From NCBI GenBank assembly GCA_009377735.1, contig WHTL01000270.1, positions 1-5,653 of the forward strand: a stretch of DNA of 5,653 nt. Direction: 5' to 3'. Positions within the stretch are counted from its first letter, which is position 1; every line of letters starts with the position of its first letter. Both the position numbers and the translations under genes were made by a program. This DNA comes from Acidimicrobiia bacterium. Lineage in GTDB: Bacteria > Actinomycetota > Acidimicrobiia > Spongiisociales > ZC4RG35. The notes under the pieces were generated by a model. It was not told the origin of the DNA and did no database searches. It saw nothing but the letters and a program-made list of their open reading frames with translations. Below are positions 1-5,399 of the stretch, piece by piece.

Positions 1-428
1 ACCTGAATTCGCTCGGCCCCGTAATTGGCGATCATGTGGTCGATACGGTCGATGTCTGGATAGGCGACGAAGAGGCCGTGGGGTATCCGGTAGATGCGAC
101 TGAACTGCTCGCACGCCTGGCCAACGGTCGGGGTGTAGACGATGGGCAGGACCTCCTCCATGTTGGCGAGGAGGTATCGGTAGAAGATGATGCGGCTTCG
201 TTCCTGGACCTGGCGTAGGTAGATGTGCTTCGCCAGATCGTCGGTGTGGAGGTCGAGTGCGATATGGACACGTTCCAGCTGGTGGTCGATCGTCTCCACC
301 TCGTGTGGCAGGAGTCCATCGAGATTGAGGTCGTGACGTTCCTCGTGACTGAAGGCAGTCCCCTTGCCCAGGATCGGGTGCCTAAGCAGATCTCTCCCAC
401 GAAGGGTGGTCTCGATGTGCGACGCCAT
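1..428 (-). CDS. NAD-type malic enzyme, N-terminal part (runs off the window)
   Basis: Oxidative decarboxylation of malate to pyruvate with reduction of NAD(P), in the cytoplasm. Only the first 142 codons are visible, out of roughly 550 usual for the large-subunit family (E. coli MaeA/SfcA and eukaryotic malic enzymes). Family hallmarks are clear: GKGTAF at residues 21-26, an acidic/basic stretch leading to LDGLLPHEVET (37-47), YLRQVQERSRIIFYRYLL (70-87), then EEVLPIVYTPTVG (91-103) and IYRIPHGLFVAYPD (112-125). Tyr98 of YTPTVG corresponds to the catalytic tyrosine of the family. The NAD-binding domain lies outside, so NAD versus NADP preference cannot be read. The ATG at 428 is the likely start because an in-frame TAA sits four codons upstream (438-440). 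No Shine-Dalgarno site precedes it; a TAACCT box ends 6 nt before the ATG, suggesting a leaderless transcript. It lies 132 bp downstream of dhaM on the same strand. Family assignment is firm; the exact start is less so. Confidence 0.93.
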   Translation of the reverse strand, partial: MASHIETTLRGRDLLRHPILGKGTAFSHEERHDLNLDGLLPHEVETIDHQLERVHIALDLHTDDLAKHIYLRQVQERSRIIFYRYLLANMEEVLPIVYTPTVGQACEQFSRIYRIPHGLFVAYPDIDRIDHMIANYGAERIQ

Positions 429-434
429 AGGCCA

Positions 435-440
435 AGGTTA
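435..440 (-). promoter_or_regulatory. Putative -10 box (TAACCT) of a leaderless malic enzyme transcript
   Basis: TAACCT matches the TANNNT -10 pattern and is followed by exactly six bases (TGGCCT) before the ATG, which would place transcription start at or next to the A of the start codon. There is no purine-rich Shine-Dalgarno sequence and no good -35 hexamer. The pdhA gene at the other end of the window has the same arrangement. This is inferred from sequence pattern only. Confidence 0.4.
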
Positions 441-453
441 GACCGTAATTTCT

Positions 454-469
454 GGGGGCCTCTGCCCCC
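454..469 (-). other. Perfect GC-rich hairpin/dyad upstream of the malic enzyme gene
   Basis: GGGGGC and GCCCCC form a perfect six-base inverted repeat around a four-base loop. No T-run follows on either strand, so it is not a standard intrinsic terminator. If the malic enzyme transcript starts at 428, the dyad sits at about -26 to -41, overlapping where a -35 element would lie, so an operator is possible. It could equally belong to the 3' end of readthrough mRNA from dhaM. Confidence 0.35.
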
Positions 470-491
470 GTGAAGGCGCTCTGGGGTCGAG

Positions 492-528
492 GGTGTGGAA
501 TTGTGGGCTGGTCGCGTCAATTCACACC
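492..528 (-). terminator. Long imperfect hairpin after dhaM; candidate U-less terminator or operator
   Basis: On the plus strand, GGTGTGGAATTG (492-503) and CAATTCACACC (518-528) are complementary over 11 base pairs with one bulged G, enclosing a 14-base loop. The hairpin begins 33 bp after the dhaM stop codon and is the only strong structure between dhaM and the malic enzyme gene apart from the short dyad at 454-469. No U-tract follows on the minus strand, so termination is uncertain. The palindrome could also bind a dimeric regulator. Confidence 0.35.
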
Positions 529-560
529 GTCGAAGTTGGATAAACGTGAGAGGTGCCGCG

Positions 561-1301
561 TTAGGCGTCGCCGAAGCCGGTGGCTGCCAGTTCCTCCAGG
601 GCGGCTAGGGCGGCTTTGGCGTCGGGGCCGGTTGCCGTTAGGCGGAGACGATGGCCCTTGGCGGCACCGAGGGTGGTGACGGCAACCATCGAGGCGGCCT
701 TGGCAGGCCCCTTCCCATTGGTGAGGTTGGTGGCCTGGATATCTGCCTCGAAGCTGCCGGCCGTTTTGACGAAGCGGACGGCGGGTCGGGCGTGGAGGCC
801 ATGCTCCGGTGTGATCTCTATCTCGATCTCGGCGTCTGCATCTTGGGACTTCTCGTCGGTGCCCCCGTCGTCGTAAGCATGGGGGCCCGCCGCAGCTTCC
901 AACTGCTCCTTCTTCCCATCGAGCGCCCGTTTCGCCTCGGCAATCACGGCATCGAGATCGCCACCGGCGCCGGCCACAGCGGCTGCCGCTACTGCGGCCT
1001 CAACCAAGGGCGCCGCCGACAGGTGGACCTTCTCATTGAGAGCGTCATCGAGAAGATCGACAGCGGTCTCTGCCGAAAGCACCGCCGAACCCAGATCCAT
1101 GAGCACCAGGATGCCCTCGTTCTCAGCGAGCTCCTCGATGGCCGCCATGACCCTGGTGGGGTCTGTGCCGATGGGGTTGTCGGGATCGTCGACGCCTCCG
1201 GCTGCGATGATCGGGACCGTGCTCTCTCCCATGCCACGTGCCAACTCCACCACGGCCTCCGCCAGGGGTTGGCTGTGTGACACGATCACGATCCCGATCA
1301 T
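561..1301 (-). CDS. dhaM: DhaM: PTS-dependent DHA kinase phosphotransferase subunit (EIIA-HPr fusion)
   Basis: Passes phosphoryl groups from the PTS to ADP bound on DhaL, so that DHA is phosphorylated at the expense of phosphoenolpyruvate; cytoplasmic. The 246-residue protein has two domains. The first (about 1-135) is the mannose-EIIA-like DhaM domain, with active His9 in IVIVSHS and the typical GGVDDPDNPIGTD (35-47) and LVLMDLGSAVLSAETA (65-80) motifs. An acidic Ala/Asp/Glu-rich linker (about 136-156) follows. The second (about 157-246) is an HPr domain with phosphorylatable His170 in GLHARP and Ser204 near the HPr Ser46 position. E. coli DhaM carries a further truncated enzyme I domain that is absent here, so a separate enzyme I must feed it. 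The ATG at 1301 is chosen because MIGIVIVSHS matches DhaM N-termini; the reading frame continues upstream only into glpK. Its start is 5 nt after the glpK stop, so it is probably translationally coupled. Stop is TAA at 561-563. Confidence 0.95.
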   Translation of the reverse strand: MIGIVIVSHSQPLAEAVVELARGMGESTVPIIAAGGVDDPDNPIGTDPTRVMAAIEELAENEGILVLMDLGSAVLSAETAVDLLDDALNEKVHLSAAPLVEAAVAAAAVAGAGGDLDAVIAEAKRALDGKKEQLEAAAGPHAYDDGGTDEKSQDADAEIEIEITPEHGLHARPAVRFVKTAGSFEADIQATNLTNGKGPAKAASMVAVTTLGAAKGHRLRLTATGPDAKAALAALEELAATGFGDA

Positions 1302-1318
1302 TGGGTCTACTCGACCCA
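1302..1318 (-). promoter_or_regulatory. Hairpin at the glpK stop / dhaM start (possible translational coupling)
   Basis: In the mRNA, TGGGTC and GACCCA form a perfect six-base stem with loop GAGTA. The GAG in the loop, 8 nt before the dhaM ATG, is the only Shine-Dalgarno-like core. The glpK stop codon TAG uses the last two loop bases and the first base of the right arm, and the dhaM ATG follows the stem directly. A ribosome finishing glpK would melt the stem. The structure is seen in sequence; the coupling role is inference. Confidence 0.4.
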
Positions 1319-2806
1319 GTCGAAGGTGCGGGTTACCGCCTTCTTCCACATGGCGTAGCGGCTCTCCCGCTCAGCCTCGCCGAGACGGGGCTCCCAGCGC
1401 TTCTCCTCCTGCCAGTTCTCACGGAGATCGTCTATCTCCGCCCAGAACCCGGTGGCAAGGCCGGCCGCATATGCGGCCCCCAGGGCAGTGGTCTCGTTTA
1501 CGACAGGTCGGATGACAGGAACACCAAGCACGTCGGCCTGGAACTGCATGAGAAGGTCGTTGACAACCATGCCGCCGTCGACCTTGAGCTCGGTGAGATC
1601 GACACCCGAATCGCTGTTCATGGCATCGAGCACCTCACGGGTTTGCCAAGCGGTCGCCTCAAGCGCGGCCCGGGCGATATGCCCCTTGTTGTTGAACCGG
1701 GTTAGACCTGCGATCACACCACGGGCATCGGACTTCCAATACGGGGCGAAGAGACCACTGAAAGCGGGAACGAAGTAAACCCCGCCATTGTCGTCAACAC
1801 TCCGTGCGAGGGACTCCACCTCGGACGACTCCGAGATCAGACCCAGGTTGTCGCGCAGCCACTGCACCAGGGAGCCCGTGATGGCAATTGAGCCCTCGAG
1901 AGCATAGACCGCTTCCTGATCGCCAATCTTGTAACAGACCGTGGTCAAGAGACCATTCTCCGAGGGGACCTTTTCGGTGCCTGTGTTCAGCAACATGAAG
2001 TTGCCGGTCCCATAGGTGTTCTTGGCGTTGCCGACGTCGAAGCACACCTGGCCGAACGTGGCTGCCTGCTGGTCGCCGAGGATCCCGGCAACAGGAAGTC
2101 CAGCTACGGCGGTGTTCTTGGCCTCTCCATACACCTCGGATGAGGAGTGGATCTCCGGGAGCATCGCCGTGGGGATTCCCATCGCCTCGCAGATCGATGC
2201 GTCCCAATCGAGGGTATCGAGATCCATGAGCATGGTGCGGCTGGCATTGGTCACGTCGGTGTAATGGAGACCACCATCTGTGCCACCGGTGAGGTTCCAG
2301 AGCACCCAGGTGTCCATATTTCCGAACAGGAGATCGCCCGCGTCGGCCTTGTCGTGGGCACCACCCACGTTGTCGAGAATCCAACGGACCTTCGGGCCGG
2401 AGAAGTAGGTGGCCAGCGGCAGACCGGTGGTGGCCTTGAAGCGGTCCTGACCCTCGTCACCACCGAACTCCTCAACGAGCTTGTCGGTGCGGGTGTCCTG
2501 CCAGACGATGGCGTTGTGGATGGCCTCACCGGTGGTCTTGTCCCAGACCACTGTGGTCTCACGCTGATTGGTGATACCCACGGCGGCGATGTCGCCCTCC
2601 TTCGCCCCTGAGTCCTTGACTGCCCCGTCGATCACCTCCTTGGTGTTCTCCCATACCTCCTTTGGGTCGTGCTCCACCCATCCGGCCTTGGGAAATATCT
2701 GTTCGTGCTCCTTCTGGGAGTTGGAAACCACCTTCCCCGAATGGTCGAAGACCATTGCTCTGGTGCTGGTCGTCCCCTGATCGATCGCTAACACATACTT
2801 GGCCAT
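1307..2806 (-). CDS. glpK: Glycerol kinase
   Basis: ATP-dependent phosphorylation of glycerol to sn-glycerol-3-phosphate, trapping glycerol that enters through GlpF. It has 499 residues, against 502 in E. coli, so it is full length. This is the FGGY kinase fold: the N-terminal lobe holds DQGTTSTR (9-16), GITNQRETT (77-85, with substrate-binding Arg82-Glu83) and WQDTRT (102-107). The catalytic Asp245 lies in GDQQAATFGQ (244-253). The C-terminal lobe has YGTGNF (265-270), FAPYW (353-357), LEATAWQTREVLDAM (382-396) and the adenosine-binding stretch LKVDGGMVVNDLLMQ (407-421). The loop before the catalytic Asp is short and lacks the histidine that HPr phosphorylates in Firmicutes GlpK, so that control is unlikely. 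The ATG start is supported by AGGAG at 2811-2815. It lies 33 bp after dhaL and 5 bp before dhaM, an unusual place inside the dhaKLM set. Stop is TAG. Confidence 0.98.
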   Translation of the reverse strand: MAKYVLAIDQGTTSTRAMVFDHSGKVVSNSQKEHEQIFPKAGWVEHDPKEVWENTKEVIDGAVKDSGAKEGDIAAVGITNQRETTVVWDKTTGEAIHNAIVWQDTRTDKLVEEFGGDEGQDRFKATTGLPLATYFSGPKVRWILDNVGGAHDKADAGDLLFGNMDTWVLWNLTGGTDGGLHYTDVTNASRTMLMDLDTLDWDASICEAMGIPTAMLPEIHSSSEVYGEAKNTAVAGLPVAGILGDQQAATFGQVCFDVGNAKNTYGTGNFMLLNTGTEKVPSENGLLTTVCYKIGDQEAVYALEGSIAITGSLVQWLRDNLGLISESSEVESLARSVDDNGGVYFVPAFSGLFAPYWKSDARGVIAGLTRFNNKGHIARAALEATAWQTREVLDAMNSDSGVDLTELKVDGGMVVNDLLMQFQADVLGVPVIRPVVNETTALGAAYAAGLATGFWAEIDDLRENWQEEKRWEPRLGEAERESRYAMWKKAVTRTFDWVE

Positions 2807-2810
2807 GTGG

Positions 2811-2815
2811 CTCCT
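2811..2815 (-). promoter_or_regulatory. Shine-Dalgarno site of glpK
   Basis: AGGAG followed by four bases (CCAC) before the ATG at 2806. It fixes the glpK start and shows that glpK is translated independently of dhaL, which ends 33 bp upstream. Confidence 0.7.
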
Positions 2816-2839
2816 ATCTTGTCGTGTTCTCTTCTCGTT

Positions 2840-3469
2840 CTACTTCAGAGTGTCCGCCGCCGCGTCGAGGATGAGATGGGTGGATGTCGCCCCGGGGTCT
2901 TGATGGCCGGCGCTGCGCTCGCCGAGATAACTCGCCCTGCCTTTGCGGGCCACCAGTGGGATCGTCGCCGCCACTCCCTGCGCGGCGGCTTCGCTCATGG
3001 CGCGCATCGCGGTCTCCAGATCATCTCGGGAGTCGGCGGCGTTCCTGACGGCGTCGACAGCGGGGGAGAGGGCATCGACCATGGTCTTGTCTTCGAGCAC
3101 CGCCTTGCCTCGGGATACGATCCCGTCGAGGGCGGCGTCGAGGAGATCCGCCCATTCAGCGGTGCCGATCTGGTCCATGCCGTCGGCCGCTTGCGACATC
3201 TTGAGGAACATTGTCCCGTAGAGGGGCCCGGATGCCCCTCCGACCTTGGAGATGAGTGTCATAGCCGTCGTCTTGAAGGCCTCGGCGATGGTCTCCGGTG
3301 GGCTGTCGTTCAGCTTTTCGACCACGGCCTTGAATCCCCGGGTCATATTGGCGCCGTGGTCGGCGTCGCCGATGGCCGAGTCGAGCTTTGTCAACTCATC
3401 CCGTCTTTCCGTGATTCGGTCGGCGGAGGTGCCGATCCAGGTCACGACCTCCTCGACACCAACGGTCAT
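2840..3469 (-). CDS. dhaL: DhaL: ADP-binding subunit of PTS-dependent dihydroxyacetone kinase
   Basis: Carries a tightly bound ADP/ATP as a coenzyme: DhaM rephosphorylates the ADP and DhaL donates the phosphate to DHA on DhaK. At 209 residues it matches E. coli DhaL (210). The Mg-ADP-binding aspartates are Asp30, Asp35 and Asp37 in LDSAIGDADHG (29-39), at the same positions as in E. coli. Other conserved blocks are NMTRGF (41-46), KVGGASGPLYGTMF (75-88), SRGKA (119-123), DKTM (127-130) and the nucleotide-capping segment ARKGRASYLGERS plus GHQDPGATS (174-197). The usual glycine of GDKTM is Glu126 here, a minor departure. The ATG start gives the family N-terminus; a GGGAG about 10 nt upstream (3480-3484) is a somewhat distant Shine-Dalgarno site. 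It follows dhaK by 34 bp. Stop is TAG at 2840-2842. Confidence 0.97.
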   Translation of the reverse strand: MTVGVEEVVTWIGTSADRITERRDELTKLDSAIGDADHGANMTRGFKAVVEKLNDSPPETIAEAFKTTAMTLISKVGGASGPLYGTMFLKMSQAADGMDQIGTAEWADLLDAALDGIVSRGKAVLEDKTMVDALSPAVDAVRNAADSRDDLETAMRAMSEAAAQGVAATIPLVARKGRASYLGERSAGHQDPGATSTHLILDAAADTLK

Positions 3470-3503
3470 CGTTTATCGTCTCCCGAATCTGCGTTAGGGC
3501 CTA

Positions 3504-4498
3504 TTACAACCCCCATCGCAGACCGGCCGTGTTGACCGGTGCGTCCCAGTAATTCTTCATCTCATCATCGAGCTTAAGGACGGTGATGGAACAACCCTGC
3601 ATCTCCAACGACGTGATGTAGGGTCCCACCAGGTTCCTCCCGATGTTGATCCCGCGGTCCCCCAGGAGCGCTGCCAGCTCCGCGTAGACGATATACAGCT
3701 CCATCAGGGGCGTACCTCCCATGGAGTTGACGAAGGCAAGGACCTCGTCGCCCTCACCGAGGCCCAGATCGTCGAGGATGGGCCTGGTGAGCATCGCGGT
3801 CACCTCCGAGGCGGAGGCCACCTTCTTGCGCTCCCGTCCCGGCTCCCCGTGGATGCCGATACCGATCTCCATCTCGTCGTCCCCCAGCTCGAAGGTGGGT
3901 TCCCCAGCCGAGGGGACGATGCATGAGGTGAGGGCCATACCCATCGATTTGGCGTTGGTGTTGACCCGCTCGCACAACTCGGTCACCTCGTCGAGCGACT
4001 TGCCGTCTTCGGCGGCACCACCACAGATCTTCTCGGCGAGGACCGTCGCCCCCACCCCACGGCGGCCCGCGGTGTAGAGACTGTCCTGGACGGCGACATC
4101 GTCGTCGATCACGACTGAACGCACCTCGGTTCCCTCTGCCATCTCGGCCGACATTTCGAAGTTCATCACGTCGCCCGTGTAGTTCTTGACGATGTGTAAG
4201 ACACCGACGCCACCGTCTACGGCCTGGGTGGCCTCCAGCATTTGGTCCGGTGTGGGTGAGGTGAAACCTCCCCAGGGCAGGCGGCATCCAACATCCCCTT
4301 GCCAACGAACCCGCCGTGCATGGGCTCGTGACCGGAACCACCCCCGGATACGATGCCCACCTTTCCGTCAACGGGAGCGTCAGCTCGGACGATGTAATAG
4401 GGGTCATGGCTCACCCGAACCAGATCCGGGTGAGCCGCTTCAAAGCCTCTCAGGGAGTCGGCGACCACATCGTCGACTCCATTGATGAGTTTCTTCAT
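3504..4498 (-). pseudogene. dhaK: DhaK: dihydroxyacetone-binding subunit of DHA kinase, broken by a one-base frameshift
   Basis: DhaK binds DHA covalently and accepts phosphate from DhaL to make dihydroxyacetone phosphate. The gene is in two frames. The N-terminal part (4498 to a TAG at 4217-4219; 93 codons) begins MKKLING and holds RADAPV (38-43) and SGGGSGHEPMH (51-61, catalytic-site His57). It matches DhaK through CPGEV, then loses similarity. The C-terminal part resumes in the other frame with FTSPTPDQM and runs to a TAA at 3504-3506. Adding one T to the TTT at 4264-4266 restores a 331-residue protein with catalytic Asp110 in KNYTGD, IDDDVAVQDSLYTAGRRG, DHA-binding His217 in GIGIHGEPG, and the ending WDAPVNTAGLRWGL. 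No other lesion is visible, so this is either a sequencing or assembly error or a very recent mutation. The start at 4498 is preferred over the ATG at 4504 because AAAGGA lies 5 nt upstream and E. coli DhaK also begins MKKLIN. Without repair, DhaL and DhaM would have no substrate-binding partner. Confidence 0.9.
4264..4266 (-). other. Frameshift position in dhaK (TTT where TTTT is expected)
   Basis: The mRNA reads GAG GTT TCA CCT; the family sequence P-G-E-V-F-T-S-P-T-P needs GAG GTT TTC ACC. One base is missing from a short T-run (aaa on the plus strand). Rejoining the frames would need a -1 shift, but GGTTTCA is not an XXXYYYZ slippery heptamer, so programmed frameshifting is unlikely. Confidence 0.85.
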
Positions 4499-4503
4499 CG
4501 GCA

Positions 4504-4509
4504 TCCTTT
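4504..4509 (-). promoter_or_regulatory. Shine-Dalgarno site deciding the dhaK start
   Basis: AAAGGA with 5 nt to the ATG at 4498. The competing ATG at 4504 overlaps this site; its only possible ribosome site, GGGGAGG at 4518-4524, is 13 nt away, which is long. Confidence 0.5.
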
Positions 4510-4529
4510 CTCTCTTGCCTCCCCTTTGT

Positions 4530-5261
4530 CTAGAACAACGCTGCCCCCAAAAGACCGGCAATGACGCCACCGGTGATTGGTCCCAACACGGGGATCCAGG
4601 CATAACCCCAGTCGGAGTCGCCCTTACCGGCGATGGGGAGCACCGCGTGGGCGATGCGGGGACCGAGATCACGGGCCGGGTTGATGGCATAACCGGTGGG
4701 GCCACCCAGAGAGAGACCGATTCCCCACACCAACAGGGCGACGGGGAGGGCACCCAAAGCCGCCAGACCCTCAGGGCTGGCGCCCTCACCCCCCTGTGCT
4801 CCGATAATGGCGATCACCACGAAAACGAGGACGAACGTGCCCACCACCTCGGTGAAGAAGTTGGTGACCGGTTTGCGGATGGCCGGGCCGGTGGAGAACG
4901 CCGCCAGCTTGAGGGCGGGATCGTCGGTAACCCTCCAATGATTGAGATAGGTGAGCCACACCACCACCGCACCGAGGAACGCTCCCGTCATCTCTCCTCC
5001 GATATAAGTAAACACGCTCGCGGGGAGCTCGACCCCATTTGCCCAGAGACCCAGGGTCACGGCCGGGTTGATGTGGGCACCGGAGAAAGGCCCGGCCACG
5101 ATGACACCCGCGAAGACCGCAAGGCCCCACCCGGTGCATATCACCATCCATCCGGAGTCCTTGCCCTTCGACTCGTTGAGTAGGACATTGGCTACGACAC
5201 CATCGCCCAGAAGGACCAGCATGAAGGTGCCGACCACCTCCGCTACGAATATGTTCTCCAT
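4530..5261 (-). CDS. glpF: Glycerol uptake facilitator (aquaglyceroporin, MIP family)
   Basis: Inner-membrane channel for passive entry of glycerol and other small polyols; DHA is a plausible further substrate given the neighbours. The 243-residue protein has the MIP fold of six membrane helices and two half-helices: hydrophobic segments at about 3-25, 38-57, 83-105, 133-154, 166-187 and 220-242. The two pore NPA motifs are in SGAHINPAVTLG (60-71) and GYAINPARDLGP (190-201). Asp198 just after the second NPA motif (NPARD) marks glycerol facilitators as opposed to water-only aquaporins. Of the E. coli GlpF selectivity filter (Trp48, Phe200, Arg206), Trp45 and Arg197 are kept and Tyr191 replaces Phe. 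The start at 5261 is set by a strong AGGAGGAG site at 5269-5276; the frame is open further upstream but that stretch is not MIP-like and overlaps the divergent gene. First gene of the operon, 31 bp before dhaK. Stop is TAG. Confidence 0.96.
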   Translation of the reverse strand: MENIFVAEVVGTFMLVLLGDGVVANVLLNESKGKDSGWMVICTGWGLAVFAGVIVAGPFSGAHINPAVTLGLWANGVELPASVFTYIGGEMTGAFLGAVVVWLTYLNHWRVTDDPALKLAAFSTGPAIRKPVTNFFTEVVGTFVLVFVVIAIIGAQGGEGASPEGLAALGALPVALLVWGIGLSLGGPTGYAINPARDLGPRIAHAVLPIAGKGDSDWGYAWIPVLGPITGGVIAGLLGAALF

Positions 5262-5268
5262 CGAGAGA

Positions 5269-5276
5269 CTCCTCCT
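5269..5276 (-). promoter_or_regulatory. Strong Shine-Dalgarno site of glpF
   Basis: AGGAGGAG lies 7 nt before the ATG at 5261. It is the best ribosome binding site in the window and rules out the longer open frame upstream. Confidence 0.8.
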
Positions 5277-5293
5277 CTTATCGAAACCCGCTC

Positions 5294-5351
5294 CAATGCG
5301 ACGGGTCAGCGTCAATGTAATCCGCCGGATCGCCCAATGTCGGAACTTCCG
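5294..5351. promoter_or_regulatory. Possible regulator sites in the divergent intergenic region
   Basis: Three CAATG direct repeats lie at 5294-5298, 5313-5317 and 5335-5339, spaced 19 and 22 bp, close to two helical turns. Next to them is an 11 bp palindrome, CGGAA-C-TTCCG (5341-5351), overlapping the candidate -35 region of the operon. All lie between the divergent glpF and pdhA genes. No regulator gene is in the window; the sites could arise by chance. Confidence 0.25.
5306..5343 (-). promoter_or_regulatory. Candidate promoter of the glpF-dhaK-dhaL-glpK-dhaM operon
   Basis: A -10-like TACATT (5314-5319) is preceded at 18 bp by CCGACA (5338-5343), which shares GACA with the -35 consensus. 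Transcription would begin near 5306, giving a leader of about 45 nt that contains the strong glpF ribosome site. The match is modest and only part of this region could be promoter. Confidence 0.35.
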
Positions 5352-5386
5352 GAGGTTGCGTGATGAAGGTGGTGAGAACGGCTGGT

Positions 5387-5392
5387 TAACGT
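5387..5392 (+). promoter_or_regulatory. Putative -10 box (TAACGT) of a leaderless pdhA transcript
   Basis: TAACGT fits TANNNT and is followed by seven bases before the A of the ATG at 5400, so transcription could start on the start codon. There is no Shine-Dalgarno site at a useful distance and no clear -35 hexamer. It mirrors the TAACCT box before the malic enzyme gene. Confidence 0.4.
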
Positions 5393-5399
5393 GGCCGTG

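Noticed and set aside
32..520. A 162-codon open frame on the minus strand overlapping the malic enzyme gene
   Set aside because: Its translation is low-complexity Ser/Thr/Arg-rich with no family likeness, while the frame starting at 428 gives a clear malic enzyme.
492..528. Cloning-vector contamination carrying a lac operator
   Set aside because: Likeness is limited to the two arms, the spacing differs, and the flanking sequence is continuous with the host genes.
651..1280. A 209-codon plus-strand open frame opposite dhaM, and similar plus-strand frames opposite glpK, dhaL and dhaK
   Set aside because: They are antisense shadows of well-recognised genes in GC-rich DNA, with no domain likeness or ribosome sites.
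1302..1349. An upstream ATG for dhaM at 1349
   Set aside because: The extra 16 residues lie inside glpK and do not belong to the DhaM family, whose N-terminus fits the ATG at 1301.
4255..4275. Programmed ribosomal frameshifting in dhaK
   Set aside because: The site is not a slippery heptamer of the XXXYYYZ type, DhaK is normally a single frame, and one missing base explains everything.
4217..4789. A 190-codon minus-strand frame reaching from inside glpF to inside dhaK as a separate gene
   Set aside because: Its upstream half is a shadow of glpF and its downstream half is the true DhaK N-terminus.
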